Shown here: piece by piece, positions 16,018 through 25,700 of the stretch
How positions within the stretch are numbered: the stretch's first letter is position 1
Layout: each line of letters begins with the position of its first letter
From: Chitinophaga niabensis
Lineage (GTDB): Bacteria > Bacteroidota > Bacteroidia > Chitinophagales > Chitinophagaceae
DNA: 64,000 nt
Reading direction: 5' to 3'
Assembly: GCF_900129465.1 (NCBI RefSeq)
Contig: NZ_FSRA01000001.1
Coordinates: 1,612,001-1,676,000, forward strand
Notes under the pieces: model-generated
The model's database searches: none
Seen by the model: only the letters and a program-made list of their open reading frames with translations
What the model was told of the DNA's origin: nothing
Made by a program: the position numbers and the translations under genes

Positions 16018-17446
16018 ATTCAGGATACAGCAGTGCATAGGCGTGCTGAGTATTTGCCTGGCTGTAGCAGGTTGTAAGGTTCCGGCCATCACAGCGGCCA
16101 ATGAGAACAGGTCCGTTCCGGGATCCTTTGGCAGCAGCAGCCAGGATACAACCAATATATCCGCACTCCGGTGGCGCGACTTTTTCACCGATCCATACCT
16201 GGTAACGCTGATCGATTCAGCGATGAACCATAACCAGGAACTGATGATCACTTTGCAGGAAGTAGAGATTGCAAGGAATGAGATCCGTTTCAAACAGGCA
16301 CCTTTAATACCATCCGTAACTGCTGGTGTAGGTGCCGGTATTGAAAAAGTAGGGCGTTATACCAGCCAGGGTGCAGGAGATGCATCTACAGAGATAGAAC
16401 CCGGTAAAGAAATGCCTGATCCGCTGGCAGATTTTTCTCTGGCTGTTCGCGCAAACTGGGAAATAGATATCTGGAAGAAACTCCGCAATGCCAAAAAAGC
16501 TGCGGTGACCAGGTACCTGTCTACCGTGGAAGGCAAAAACTTTGTGATCACCAACCTGATCGCTGAAGTGGCCAATTCTTATTATGAATTACTGGCCCTT
16601 GATAACCAGCTGGAGATCGTTAAACAAAATATCGAACTGCAGAAGAATGCATTGGAGATATTAAAAGTGCAGAAAGAAGCGGCCAGGGCAACGGAACTCG
16701 CAGTGCAGAAATTCCAGGCAGAAGTGCTGAAATCCCAGAGCCTGGAGTTCGACATTCAACAGAAGATAAAAGGTACGGAGAACAGGATCAACTTTCTCTT
16801 AGGCCGTTTCCCGCAGGAAATAGCCAGGGATAAAAGCAGTTTCCTGACCACATTGCCTGCTGCAGTACGTACGGGCATTCCTTCCCAGTTGCTGGCTAAC
16901 CGCCCTGATATTAAACAGGCGGAACAACAGCTGGAAGCTGCAAAGCTGGATGTGAAAGTAGCAAGAGCCGAATTTTATCCTTCCTTTGGTATTTCGGCGG
17001 CACTTGGTTTCCAGGCCTTTAAACCATCTTACTTAGTTAAGTTCCCCGAGTCTGTATTGTACTCACTTGCAGGAGATCTTGTTGGCCCATTGATCAACCG
17101 CCATGCTATCAAAGCAGAGTTCTTCAATGCCAATGCAAGGCAGTTACAGGCGATGTATAATTACGAACGCACCATCCTGAATGCTTACCTGGAAGTGGCT
17201 ACACAGCTCTCCAATATCAGCAACCTGGGGAGCAGTTACGATCTGAAGTCGAAACAGGTAGACGCATTAACGAGGTCGATCGATATTTCCAATGATCTTT
17301 TCAAATCTGCCAGGGCGGATTATCTTGAAGTGCTGATGACACAACGGGATGCGCTGGAGGCTAAGCTGGAATTGATTGAAACGAAACAACAACAGATGAA
17401 TGCCGTAGTGAATGTGTATAGAGAGTTAGGAGGAGGCTGGAAGTAA
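16010..17446 (+). CDS. TolC-like outer-membrane efflux lipoprotein (NodT type)
   Basis: 478 residues from the ATG at 16010, which overlaps the end of the permease gene by 8 nt; a TTG reading three codons earlier is unlikely. A lipobox (VAGC, Cys22) follows a short hydrophobic stretch. Two OEP repeats are visible: ATRYLSTVEGKNFV-type and NLIAEVANSYYELLALDNQL helices in the first, and RPDIKQAEQQLEAAKLDVKVARAEFYPSFGI (given in part) in the second. This is the outer-membrane channel of the tripartite pump. Confidence 0.93.
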   Translation: MYKFRIQQCIGVLSICLAVAGCKVPAITAANENRSVPGSFGSSSQDTTNISALRWRDFFTDPYLVTLIDSAMNHNQELMITLQEVEIARNEIRFKQAPLIPSVTAGVGAGIEKVGRYTSQGAGDASTEIEPGKEMPDPLADFSLAVRANWEIDIWKKLRNAKKAAVTRYLSTVEGKNFVITNLIAEVANSYYELLALDNQLEIVKQNIELQKNALEILKVQKEAARATELAVQKFQAEVLKSQSLEFDIQQKIKGTENRINFLLGRFPQEIARDKSSFLTTLPAAVRTGIPSQLLANRPDIKQAEQQLEAAKLDVKVARAEFYPSFGISAALGFQAFKPSYLVKFPESVLYSLAGDLVGPLINRHAIKAEFFNANARQLQAMYNYERTILNAYLEVATQLSNISNLGSSYDLKSKQVDALTRSIDISNDLFKSARADYLEVLMTQRDALEAKLELIETKQQQMNAVVNVYRELGGGWK

Positions 17447-17450
17447 AATG

Positions 17451-17480
17451 AAAAGGCTGGTAATATTTACCAGCCTTTTT
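17451..17480 (+). terminator. Terminator of the efflux operon
   Basis: AAAAGGCTGGTAA and TTACCAGCCTTTTT form a near-perfect stem with a three-base loop and a T run, 5 nt after the stop codon. Confidence 0.9.
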
Positions 17481-17497
17481 TACTATCTTAATTCCCT

Positions 17498-18208
17498 ATG
17501 TTATACGAACAGCGGATCAGGATAGAAATGGAAACCTGGCAGCACAAGATGCAAAGCCGGTCATCGCTGTTTGACAGGATGTCCAAATCCCTGCAATCCC
17601 GCATAAACCGTGTTATTCCCCAAAAGGTACATGATGCCATTACCGTTACCATCAAACAAATGGTGCGGGGTGTATTGTTCGGCGCTACTTATACTGTGCC
17701 CGCTCCACCCGTTTTCCCTTCTTTGTATGATATGGAAGAAGCCGTGCTCCGCAGGGTGGATCTTTACCGTAAAACGGCTGCTGCAGAAGGGGGGATCACC
17801 GGTGCAGGTGGCATCTTATTAGGCCTCGCGGATTTTCCGATCCTGCTCAGCATGAAGCTGAAACTGCTTTTTGATATCGCTACCTTTTACGGTTTTGATG
17901 TGAAGGACTATAAAGAACGGATCTACCTGCTCTATATTTTCCAACTGGCCTTCAGCAGCCAGGAGCATCGGAGGAATGTATATGAAAAGATAACGGACTG
18001 GAAGGAAAAAAGCAACCAGCTGCCGGATGATATTCATAGTTTCGACTGGCAGAGCTTCCAGATCGAGTACCGCGATCATATAGACCTGGCCAAGCTGGGG
18101 CAGTTATTACCTGTTGTAGGAGCAGCAGTAGGCGTAGTGGTGAATTACCGGCTGATCACCAAACTGGGCGATACAGCCATGAATGCTTATAGAATGCGGA
18201 TACTATGA
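17498..18208 (+). CDS. EcsC family protein
   Basis: 236 residues, full length for the family. The signature runs through KTAAAEGGITGAGGILLGLADFP, followed by the helix LSMKLKLLFDIATFYGFD and the closing LGQLLPVVGAAVGVVVNYRL glycine/alanine-rich helix. EcsC proteins are membrane-associated, first named from the Bacillus ecs operon, and of unknown molecular function. The stop overlaps the start of the following AraC gene (ATGA), so the two are translationally coupled. Confidence 0.9.
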   Translation: MLYEQRIRIEMETWQHKMQSRSSLFDRMSKSLQSRINRVIPQKVHDAITVTIKQMVRGVLFGATYTVPAPPVFPSLYDMEEAVLRRVDLYRKTAAAEGGITGAGGILLGLADFPILLSMKLKLLFDIATFYGFDVKDYKERIYLLYIFQLAFSSQEHRRNVYEKITDWKEKSNQLPDDIHSFDWQSFQIEYRDHIDLAKLGQLLPVVGAAVGVVVNYRLITKLGDTAMNAYRMRIL

Positions 18209-19053
18209 AAATAGAAACCTTTTACCCGAAAAATTCCATCCTTAAAGAACATATCGAATATTATTATTTCCTCAAAACCTATTCGAGGGATTTTAAGACC
18301 GCTTACTATTCCTTCCCCAATACTTTACAATCCTTTAATATCCATAAGAACGCCAGTTATGAGATAAAGCATCATTCCACCCATGTATATGGTGTGCCAG
18401 AAAAGAAGTACCTCATGATTGCGCAGGGAAAATATGAATCACCATTGCAGGTGCTATTGGAGGGCAAACTGGATAAGGTTACGATCAACTTTAAACCCCT
18501 CGGCCTCAATCATTTTATCAGGAAGCCCCTTGCTGCTATAACGCCTGAACACTCTCAATCTTTCCATGAATGGGATCAGCATGCAGATACTTCTGCATTC
18601 CTTAATGCATTTTTTGGCACAAATGATAATGAAAGCAGGGTAGACCTGCTGGAAGAATACCTGTTAAAGCAATACCAGCCGTTGGGCAATGAAGCGTTGC
18701 TTCAGAAAGCTATCCATAGCTTAATGGACTTTACCACAGAATTACCCGTGCAGGAAATAGCAGCGCAGCTTTCTGTGAGCATCCGTTCCTTCAACCGGCT
18801 TTTCTTTAATAACATGGGCATCACCCCGGTTTCTTTCCGGAAGATTGCCCGTTTCCGGCATTCCCTGACCAACCGCCTGTTCAACGAGCAATTTAAGAAC
18901 CTGACGGACATTGGTTACGAAAGCAACTTTTACGACCAGGCTTATTTTGTGAAGATGTACAAGAAGATTACAGGCTCCAATCCCGGCAAATTCTTTAAGT
19001 CAGTAGATAAGCTCGCAGATGATCACCTGATCTTTCAATTCCTGAAAGAGTAA
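18205..19053 (+). CDS. AraC-family transcriptional regulator
   Basis: 282 residues. The C-terminal double HTH spans about 170-270: ELPVQEIAAQLSVSIRSFNR for HTH1, and FKNLTDIGYESNFYDQAYFV, then YKKITGSNPGKFFKS, for HTH2. The N-terminal 150 residues (YYYFLKTYSRDFKTAYYSFPN onward) are a variable effector domain. It overlaps the EcsC gene by 4 nt, so it may control that gene or the esterase gene that follows 66 nt later. Confidence 0.88.
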   Translation: MKIETFYPKNSILKEHIEYYYFLKTYSRDFKTAYYSFPNTLQSFNIHKNASYEIKHHSTHVYGVPEKKYLMIAQGKYESPLQVLLEGKLDKVTINFKPLGLNHFIRKPLAAITPEHSQSFHEWDQHADTSAFLNAFFGTNDNESRVDLLEEYLLKQYQPLGNEALLQKAIHSLMDFTTELPVQEIAAQLSVSIRSFNRLFFNNMGITPVSFRKIARFRHSLTNRLFNEQFKNLTDIGYESNFYDQAYFVKMYKKITGSNPGKFFKSVDKLADDHLIFQFLKE

Positions 19054-19119
19054 TTATTGGCCAAAAAGTACAATTTTCGGGCGCAGGAAAATAGTCTATT
19101 TGTTTAAAAATGCACCGCC

Positions 19120-20259
19120 ATGCAAAAAACATTGTTGACTATCCTGTTATTAATATCCTGTACCGTTCTTTCCGCACAGGAATTACATTTTTCCCGGACC
19201 ATTCCTTCTGCATATTTTGGGAAAGACCGGGAACTCCTGATCTCACTGCCGGAAGGCTATCATGATTCCAGCAATTTAAAAAAGCGATACCAGGTAGCTT
19301 ATGTATTCGATTCACAGAATGATTATTTCTTCCGGTATGCCGCTTCGCTGATCCAGAACTTAAACTTCTCCGGCAGTTTTGAACCAACCATTATTGTGGG
19401 CATCCGTTCTACAAACAGGCGTTTTGAATTTACGCCTAAGTTACTTTCAGACGGGCCTTATAAAAGCTGGACGAAGACCGGAGGGGCAGACTCATTGCTG
19501 CCTCACCTGGAAGCAGAGGTTTTCCCTTATATCGAAAAACAATTCAGAACAACGCCCGTAAGGATAGGGCTGGGGCATTCCCTGGGCGCTACTTTCCTTA
19601 CCTGGTGCCTGACGAGTGGCAGGAGGGTATTTGACGCGCATATCATGATCTCCCCGAATTATGAATACGATAATGAACAGCTGATAACGAGGGTGAAAGG
19701 CGCTACTGTTAGCAATAACACCTTCGTATATCTTGCCAGGGGTAAGGACGACAGTTATGAAACACGCTTTGCACCCGGTATCGAAAAAGCAGTTCCCTTA
19801 TACCGTGAAAAACTGGAGCTGCAATATGAAGTACTGGATGTAAACAATCACGGGAATACTTATCTCACCGGGTTCATCCATGGGCTGATCGCTTACCATC
19901 GTTCTATCTACGGGAAAGCAGAAAATACGATCAAACGTTTTACCGCGCTCTCTGAAAACTATGGCTATAAACTGGATGCAGATCAGATCAATAGTATCGC
20001 CTATAACTATTTTATGCGGCCGGCCACCTGGCAGGAAGCAGTGAAGATCTTTGACTGGGGTTTAAAGTGGTATCCTGAAAATGTGAACCTCTATGATAGC
20101 ATGAGTGAAGCCTATGAAAATGCAGGAAACAAAGAGGAGGCGATAAAGTATTGTCTTAAAGGGCTGCAGCAACTGGAAGCGCAAAAGGCAAAAACCGGTC
20201 AGACCAACGAAGGGCAGAAGAAGTATATAGAGGGAAGGCTGGTTAAACTGAAAGGTTAG
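19120..20259 (+). CDS. Secreted alpha/beta-hydrolase (putative esterase) with TPR tail
   Basis: 379 residues. MQKTLLTILLLISCTVLSAQ is a signal peptide. Residues 25-265 form an esterase-D/Fes-like hydrolase: oxyanion region YQVAYVFDSQNDYFF, nucleophile elbow GLGHSLG with Ser154, and a late HGNTYLTGFIHG segment that can supply the catalytic His. Residues 300-375 form TPR-like helices (WQEAVKIFDWGLKWYPENVN, then SEAYENAGNKEEAIKYCLKG). Enzymes of this build hydrolyse siderophores, carbohydrate esters or small esters; the substrate is unknown. Its last 17 bases overlap the convergent VOC gene. Confidence 0.85.
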   Translation: MQKTLLTILLLISCTVLSAQELHFSRTIPSAYFGKDRELLISLPEGYHDSSNLKKRYQVAYVFDSQNDYFFRYAASLIQNLNFSGSFEPTIIVGIRSTNRRFEFTPKLLSDGPYKSWTKTGGADSLLPHLEAEVFPYIEKQFRTTPVRIGLGHSLGATFLTWCLTSGRRVFDAHIMISPNYEYDNEQLITRVKGATVSNNTFVYLARGKDDSYETRFAPGIEKAVPLYREKLELQYEVLDVNNHGNTYLTGFIHGLIAYHRSIYGKAENTIKRFTALSENYGYKLDADQINSIAYNYFMRPATWQEAVKIFDWGLKWYPENVNLYDSMSEAYENAGNKEEAIKYCLKGLQQLEAQKAKTGQTNEGQKKYIEGRLVKLKG

Positions 20260-20638
20260 GCTTTCCGAAAAATAAAACGTACCCATTGGTATCCGTTACT
20301 TCAAAACCCAGTATACCATCATCGTTCACTTTAAGGGGCTGACGGAATGTTACACCTCTTGAACGGAATTCTTCATATAACTGATCCGGGTCCGAGGTAT
20401 TAATATATGCATCCCAGTTAGCCCATGGATGATGGCTTGAGTTGGGGATAGGTGCTGCATCAGGACCTATCTCCTTCATCATAATAGAGATATTCTCACG
20501 CCCTATCATAGCAAAAAAAGGCGCCTCTTCCGGCACCAGGTGCCATACTTCAAACCCCAGCTTCTCTACATAAAATGATACCGTTTCCTGTAAATTGGAA
20601 ACGATGAAATTGGGTGATATGAAGTTTAGCAGACCCAT
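20243..20638 (-). CDS. VOC (glyoxalase/bleomycin-resistance fold) protein
   Basis: 131 residues. The paired beta-alpha-beta-beta-beta modules are visible: NFISPNFIVSNLQETVSFYVEKLGFEV (in part) and the second module TSDPDQLYEEFRSRGVTF, then ILGFEVTDTNGYVLFF. Metal-ligand positions of glyoxalase-type members are plausible but the enzyme activity cannot be inferred. It overlaps the convergent esterase gene tail to tail by 17 bases, and no terminator separates them. Confidence 0.9.
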   Translation of the reverse strand: MGLLNFISPNFIVSNLQETVSFYVEKLGFEVWHLVPEEAPFFAMIGRENISIMMKEIGPDAAPIPNSSHHPWANWDAYINTSDPDQLYEEFRSRGVTFRQPLKVNDDGILGFEVTDTNGYVLFFGKPNLSV

Positions 20639-20771
20639 AGCATATTAAAGTTCCGGAATAATTTAACTTAACCCCACATTTATTTTAACTTGCCGTAGAA
20701 TTTCGAACGTTAATTGCGGGATACACCTTTTATAACCAGAATCTATCTGATTTATTACTAATATCACTTTA

Positions 20772-21353
20772 TTGAACGACGGACATGTTATAGATGGCCC
20801 CGACCTTTATAAGCGGGTTGCAGCTGGTGATGAATCTGCGTTCAGGGACCTTTTCGGGATCTATGCGCCACGCCTGCTTGCCATGGCCACACGTATTACA
20901 GGATCTGCGGCAGTGGCAGACGACCTGGTACAGGATACCTTTCTTAAAATATGGGTAGCACGCGACCAGCTGACCGAAGTTACACAACCCGGCGCCTGGA
21001 TTAGAAAGATCTGCTTTTTCCAGGCAGTAAATTATGTCCGCCGCCAGAACATCCACGATAAGGTGATGGATACTGTGGGGCAGGAAGAAAACTACCTGGG
21101 GGAAATGGTAGCGTTCCGGCAACTGCTGGACCTTGTAAACAAAGCCGTGCGGCAATTACCTGAAAAGCAGCAACAGATCTATCGTTTAAGCCGTGAGCAA
21201 GGGCTTAGTATCAATGAAATCGCAGAACATATGGGGCTGGCCATCAGCACGGTGAAAAACCTGCTGGTAATGGCATTGAAAAACATCCGCACCTCCCTGC
21301 AAAAGGCTGATTATCTGCCATTCCTCGCCATTTTGATTGAGATATTCATCTGA
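20772..21353 (+). CDS. ECF RNA polymerase sigma factor (FecI-like) of a Sus locus
   Basis: 193 residues. Region 2 is clear (FRDLFGIYAPRLLAMATRIT, then VADDLVQDTFLKIWVARDQL), and region 4 follows (LPEKQQQIYRLSREQGLSIN, then EIAEHMGLAISTVKNLLVMA). No in-frame ATG or GTG precedes region 2; the likely start is TTG at 20772, with MNDGHVIDGPDLYKRVAAGD as N terminus. It is the first gene of the sigma/FecR/SusC/SusD locus and is expected to direct transcription of the transporter genes when FecR releases it. Confidence 0.9.
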   Translation: MNDGHVIDGPDLYKRVAAGDESAFRDLFGIYAPRLLAMATRITGSAAVADDLVQDTFLKIWVARDQLTEVTQPGAWIRKICFFQAVNYVRRQNIHDKVMDTVGQEENYLGEMVAFRQLLDLVNKAVRQLPEKQQQIYRLSREQGLSINEIAEHMGLAISTVKNLLVMALKNIRTSLQKADYLPFLAILIEIFI

Positions 21354-21437
21354 ACAGAAAAAAACTTCTCCTTTTTTCGGTACCAACTTCCCGCTCAGTT
21401 GTCTGATATAGATGAGGGGGCATAAACCACACCTTAC

Positions 21438-22637
21438 ATGGAACAAAACGACCGATTAGCATATTTACTGGAACGCCTGGCAGCACATACTGCCACCAGG
21501 GAAGAACTGGACGAGCTGACCCGCCTGGTTGACCAGGACGAATCCGGTATTTCCATGGATGCAGTGGAGAGCTGGCTGGAAGAAAACCAGCCGCAGCCCC
21601 GGCCTGCTTTCGACCGGCAGCATTGGATGCAGGTAGCGGACCAGATCCTGCGGTCGGATAAACTTTCCGGTGACCCGGTTATCAAACCGGCCCCCCGTGT
21701 ACATTACCTGCACAGATGGGGATGGGCAGCCGCTGTGGTTGTATTATTTGGCCTCGGCGCCTGGCTTTTCAGCCTGGATCACCAGGTAAAGCCGGACGCC
21801 ATTGTTGCCGGGAATACACCACCGGATGTGGAGCCCGGGAAGAACGGGGCCATCCTTACATTGGCCGATGGTTCTGAAATGGTGCTGGACAGTGCCGGTA
21901 ATGGTATCATCACTCGTCAGAACGGAACCGCCGTGGCATTGAAAAGCGACGGATTACAGTATACGCCGGGAGAGCATAACACAGGAGAAATACTATATAA
22001 TACGATCAGCACCTCCAAAGGACGGCAATTCAAAGTGGTACTGCCAGACGGCAGCAAAGTATGGCTTAACGCCGCGAGTACGCTAAAGTTCCCCGTTACT
22101 TTCGAAGGAAAGGAAAGGGGAGTGGAGCTATCCGGCGAAGCCTATTTTGAAGTGGCAAAAAATGCGGAGCAGCCCTTTAAATTAAAGGTGCCTGGAAAAA
22201 TAGATATAGAAGTACTGGGTACAGTATTCAACGTAAATGCCTATACAAATGAAAAGAATAGCTATACCACACTGGTAGAAGGATCTGTAAGGATATCCCA
22301 TACCGGCAAAACCGATAGCAGGATTGTATTAAAGCCAGGGGAGCAGCTTCAGGCGGGCGATGCAGGCATGGCATTAACGCAAAAAGCAAATGTAGATAAA
22401 GCCGTGGCCTGGAAGAACGGCCTGTTCAATTTCGAAGGGGTGGGCCTGAGAGAAATGATGCGCCAGCTGGAACGTTGGTACAACCTGGAAGTTGTATATG
22501 AAGGAAATGTACCGGATGTGGTGTTCTTTGGTGAGATGAGCAGAACCTTGAAGCTCTCTGATGTATTATCAGGCCTGGAACGTTCTGAAGTGCATTTCCG
22601 CCTGGAAGAAGGCCACCGGCTGGTAGTAATGCCTTGA
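21438..22637 (+). CDS. FecR-family anti-sigma factor
   Basis: 399 residues. A cytosolic N-terminal 95 residues rich in acidic and leucine-zipper-like heptads binds the sigma factor. One TM segment lies at about 95-112 (WGWAAAVVVLFGLGAWLFSL). The FecR domain spans about 180-280 (STSKGRQFKVVLPDGSKVWL, then ELSGEAYFEVA). The C-terminal DUF4974 part (LREMMRQLERWYNLEVVYEG) receives the signal from the STN domain of the SusC protein. Located 84 nt after the sigma gene and 143 nt before susC. Confidence 0.95.
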   Translation: MEQNDRLAYLLERLAAHTATREELDELTRLVDQDESGISMDAVESWLEENQPQPRPAFDRQHWMQVADQILRSDKLSGDPVIKPAPRVHYLHRWGWAAAVVVLFGLGAWLFSLDHQVKPDAIVAGNTPPDVEPGKNGAILTLADGSEMVLDSAGNGIITRQNGTAVALKSDGLQYTPGEHNTGEILYNTISTSKGRQFKVVLPDGSKVWLNAASTLKFPVTFEGKERGVELSGEAYFEVAKNAEQPFKLKVPGKIDIEVLGTVFNVNAYTNEKNSYTTLVEGSVRISHTGKTDSRIVLKPGEQLQAGDAGMALTQKANVDKAVAWKNGLFNFEGVGLREMMRQLERWYNLEVVYEGNVPDVVFFGEMSRTLKLSDVLSGLERSEVHFRLEEGHRLVVMP

Positions 22638-22671
22638 TCTGAAAACATAGACATGAATTAAATAAAAGGAC

Positions 22672-22726
22672 CAACCGGTATAAAAAAACCGAAAGTGCTA
22701 CTAACACTTCCGGTGGTTGCCGGTTG
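22672..22726 (+). promoter_or_regulatory. Compound hairpin in the susC leader
   Basis: An outer pairing CAACCGG (22672-22678)/CCGGTTG (22720-22726) encloses ACCGAAAGTG (22688-22697)/CACTTCCGGT (22705-22714), which has one mismatch. It sits between fecR and susC, 55 nt before the susC start. It could be a partial terminator that sets the ratio of fecR to susC transcript, or an mRNA-stabilising 5' structure. Confidence 0.5.
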
Positions 22727-22780
22727 ATTCAAATCGGGTTTCGAGGCCCTCCATTTTTAACAACCAAACGTTGCAAATCT

Positions 22781-25700
22781 ATGCAAAAAACTGCTTATTG
22801 GAGCCGTTGGGACTTGCCGTGCCGGCTCCCAGCCAAAATGCTCAGGATCATGAGATTTACCAGTGTTCTCCTTCTCGCCATTTGTTTACATGTATCAGCT
22901 AACACCTTTTCGCAATCCGTTACTTTTTCCGGTAAGGCCGTTCCCATGGAAAAAGTCTTTGCTACCATTAAAAAGCAAACGGGTTTTGTTGTATGGGGAA
23001 AATCGGATCTCCTGAAACAGGCGGGTACAGTATCCGCATCTGTACAAAATATGCCGCTGACCAGTTTCCTGGAACTGATCCTGAAAGATCAGCCGCTTAA
23101 TTTTAAAATAGCAGATAAAACCATTATGCTGTACGGCAAACCTGGCAGTACAGTAATAACGCCCGTAGCAGAACCCGTAAGAGGACATGTGTCTGACAGT
23201 ACAGGTGTTTCCCTGATCGGCGCTTCGGTTTATGTGATGGGTAGCAATCAGTCTGTAGTAACAGATACGGAAGGGAACTTTACCCTGCATGTAAATACAG
23301 GAGATAAACTTCGCATCAGCTTTATAGGATATAGAACAAAAGAAATAGTGGTGACGGCTGTTATGCTCAGAAGCGGCCGTATCGGTAACATTACCTTGTC
23401 TCTTACCTCTTCTGTCTTAACAGAACTCAACGTTACTGCTAATACGGGATATCAGACCCTGCCAAAGGAAAGAGCTACCGGATCATTCAGCGTGATCACG
23501 GAAAAAACACTTGGCGCCAGGATGGAAACCAGCCTCATGGATCGCCTGGAGGGTACAGTGCCCGGTCTCTTTATGGAGAATGGAAATGTTACTATCCGTG
23601 GGCTTTCTACACTTTATGGGAACCAGGCCCCCTTGTATGTAGTGGATGGCTTCCCTTACGAAGGAGACCTGAACTATATTAACCCGGCGGATGTGGTGAA
23701 TGTAACGGTGATGAAAGATGCAGCGGCAGCTTCCATCTATGGTACAAGGGCCGCCAATGGTGTGATCTCTATTACCACTCGTTATGGCAGCAGCAAGAAA
23801 CTGACAGTGAACTTCAGCAGCACCATGTTCTTCACTGCCAAACCTGATATGGGTTATATGAAGTATCTCAGTTCAGCGGAAATGGTGGATTTCCAGCAGG
23901 AAATTTTCAATACCTGGCACCCCTCATACAATGAAGCCATCAAACGGCAGGGTAAGAACCAGGTATTGGAAGCACTTTATAATCATGAGCAGGGCCTGCT
24001 CACGCAAACGGAGCTGGACAATACGCTTAATAATCTAAGGAATGCAGACGGAGCCGGTCAAATTAAAGACCTGTTCATGCGTGATCAGATCAGGCAGCGT
24101 CACAGCTTTTCCGCCAGTGGCGGTAACGACATCCATCAGTATAACATCTTCATGAACTATACCGGCAACAAAGCGTATGCTTTACGCACCGGCAATGAAG
24201 ATATCAATGTGGGCATGAGGGATAAAGTGAAAGTGTTTGACTGGCTGGATGCCGAAGCAGGTGTGAGTACAAATATGCGTAACGGTAAATTCCTCCGCCA
24301 GGGTCCGGAAAGATTTCTCAGGAATAGAATGCCATATGAAACACTTAAAACCCCCGATGGCAGTCTTACTGCATTCACCATGCTAAAATCTCCTTATGAG
24401 ATAGCGCGCTTAAAGAGCCTTGGCCTGCTGGATGAAACATTTAATCCCCTGACAGAAATGAATAATTCTGATCTTTCCTTCACCTCGAATTATTTCAGGC
24501 TGCAGGGAGGTTTCACCATTAAAATACTCAAGGGCCTTACGCTGGACCTGAAATACCAGACAGAACGGGGTACTACCTACAATAAAGAATATTACAATCC
24601 GAATTCCTACTATGCCAGGGAAATGATCAACGACGCTACACAGTATTATCGTCCTGATTCAATTGTGAAAAATGTACCGGATGGCGGACAGATCTTCGAA
24701 ACAAGGGGTAGCTCTAAATCCTATACAGCCCGTGCACAGCTTAATTTTGACAGACAGGTCCATAATGAACATCATATCTCTGCACTAGCTGGTGTGGAAC
24801 GCAGGGCAGTATCGCAATCGTATACTTCCGTATTTAAAATGGGATACAGCGATAATAACCTTCAATATACGCCGGTAAATGAAATAGCCCTCGGTAATCT
24901 GAAAGGAACGGAATCGCTGGACAATACTTTCTCCCTGAGATTTAATAACTATAACTATTTCAATTATGGAGAGGACCGCTATATTTCAGCTTATGGCAAT
25001 GTGGGCTATACCTATAAGGGAAAGTATAATCTTACCGGAAGTGTACGTGTAGATAACTCTAATCTCTTTGGTACCGATCCCCGTTACAGGTATCTGCCTT
25101 TGTGGTCAGTTGGTGCCAGCTGGAGAATATCCGAAGAAGATTTCATAAAAGACATTAGCTGGTTGGATAACCTGGGTGTGCGTGCTACTTACGGGCTTGG
25201 CGGAAACGTGGCCAGAACAGTAGGGCCATACCTGCAGGCAACTTCTACTTTCTTCTCAGAAGCCAATGCACCTGCTACCAGCATCCTTTATCCACCTAAT
25301 AAATCATTGAGATGGGAGAAAACAGCTACTACCAATATCGGTGTGGACTTTTCGGTGCTGAACAACAGGATCTCCGGATCGGTTGATTACTATATCCGCC
25401 AGTCCAGCGACCTGCTGGGAGAAAAAGCTGTTGACCCTACCAATGCATTTCCTGTTGCATTGATCAATTACGGCAGCTTGAATAACAAAGGGATTGAGCT
25501 GGCACTTAACACAGTAAACGTTAGCAAGAAAAATTTCTCCTGGGGTACTACGCTGGTGTTAAGTCTCAATAAGAACAAGATGACGGAGATAAATACCAGG
25601 GACCTGAATATTTATGGTCTTACAGGCGGTTATGGAGTAAACCGCATAGGTTATCCTATGGATGCAGTATTCAGTTTCAGGTCCGCGGGGCTTGATCCTG

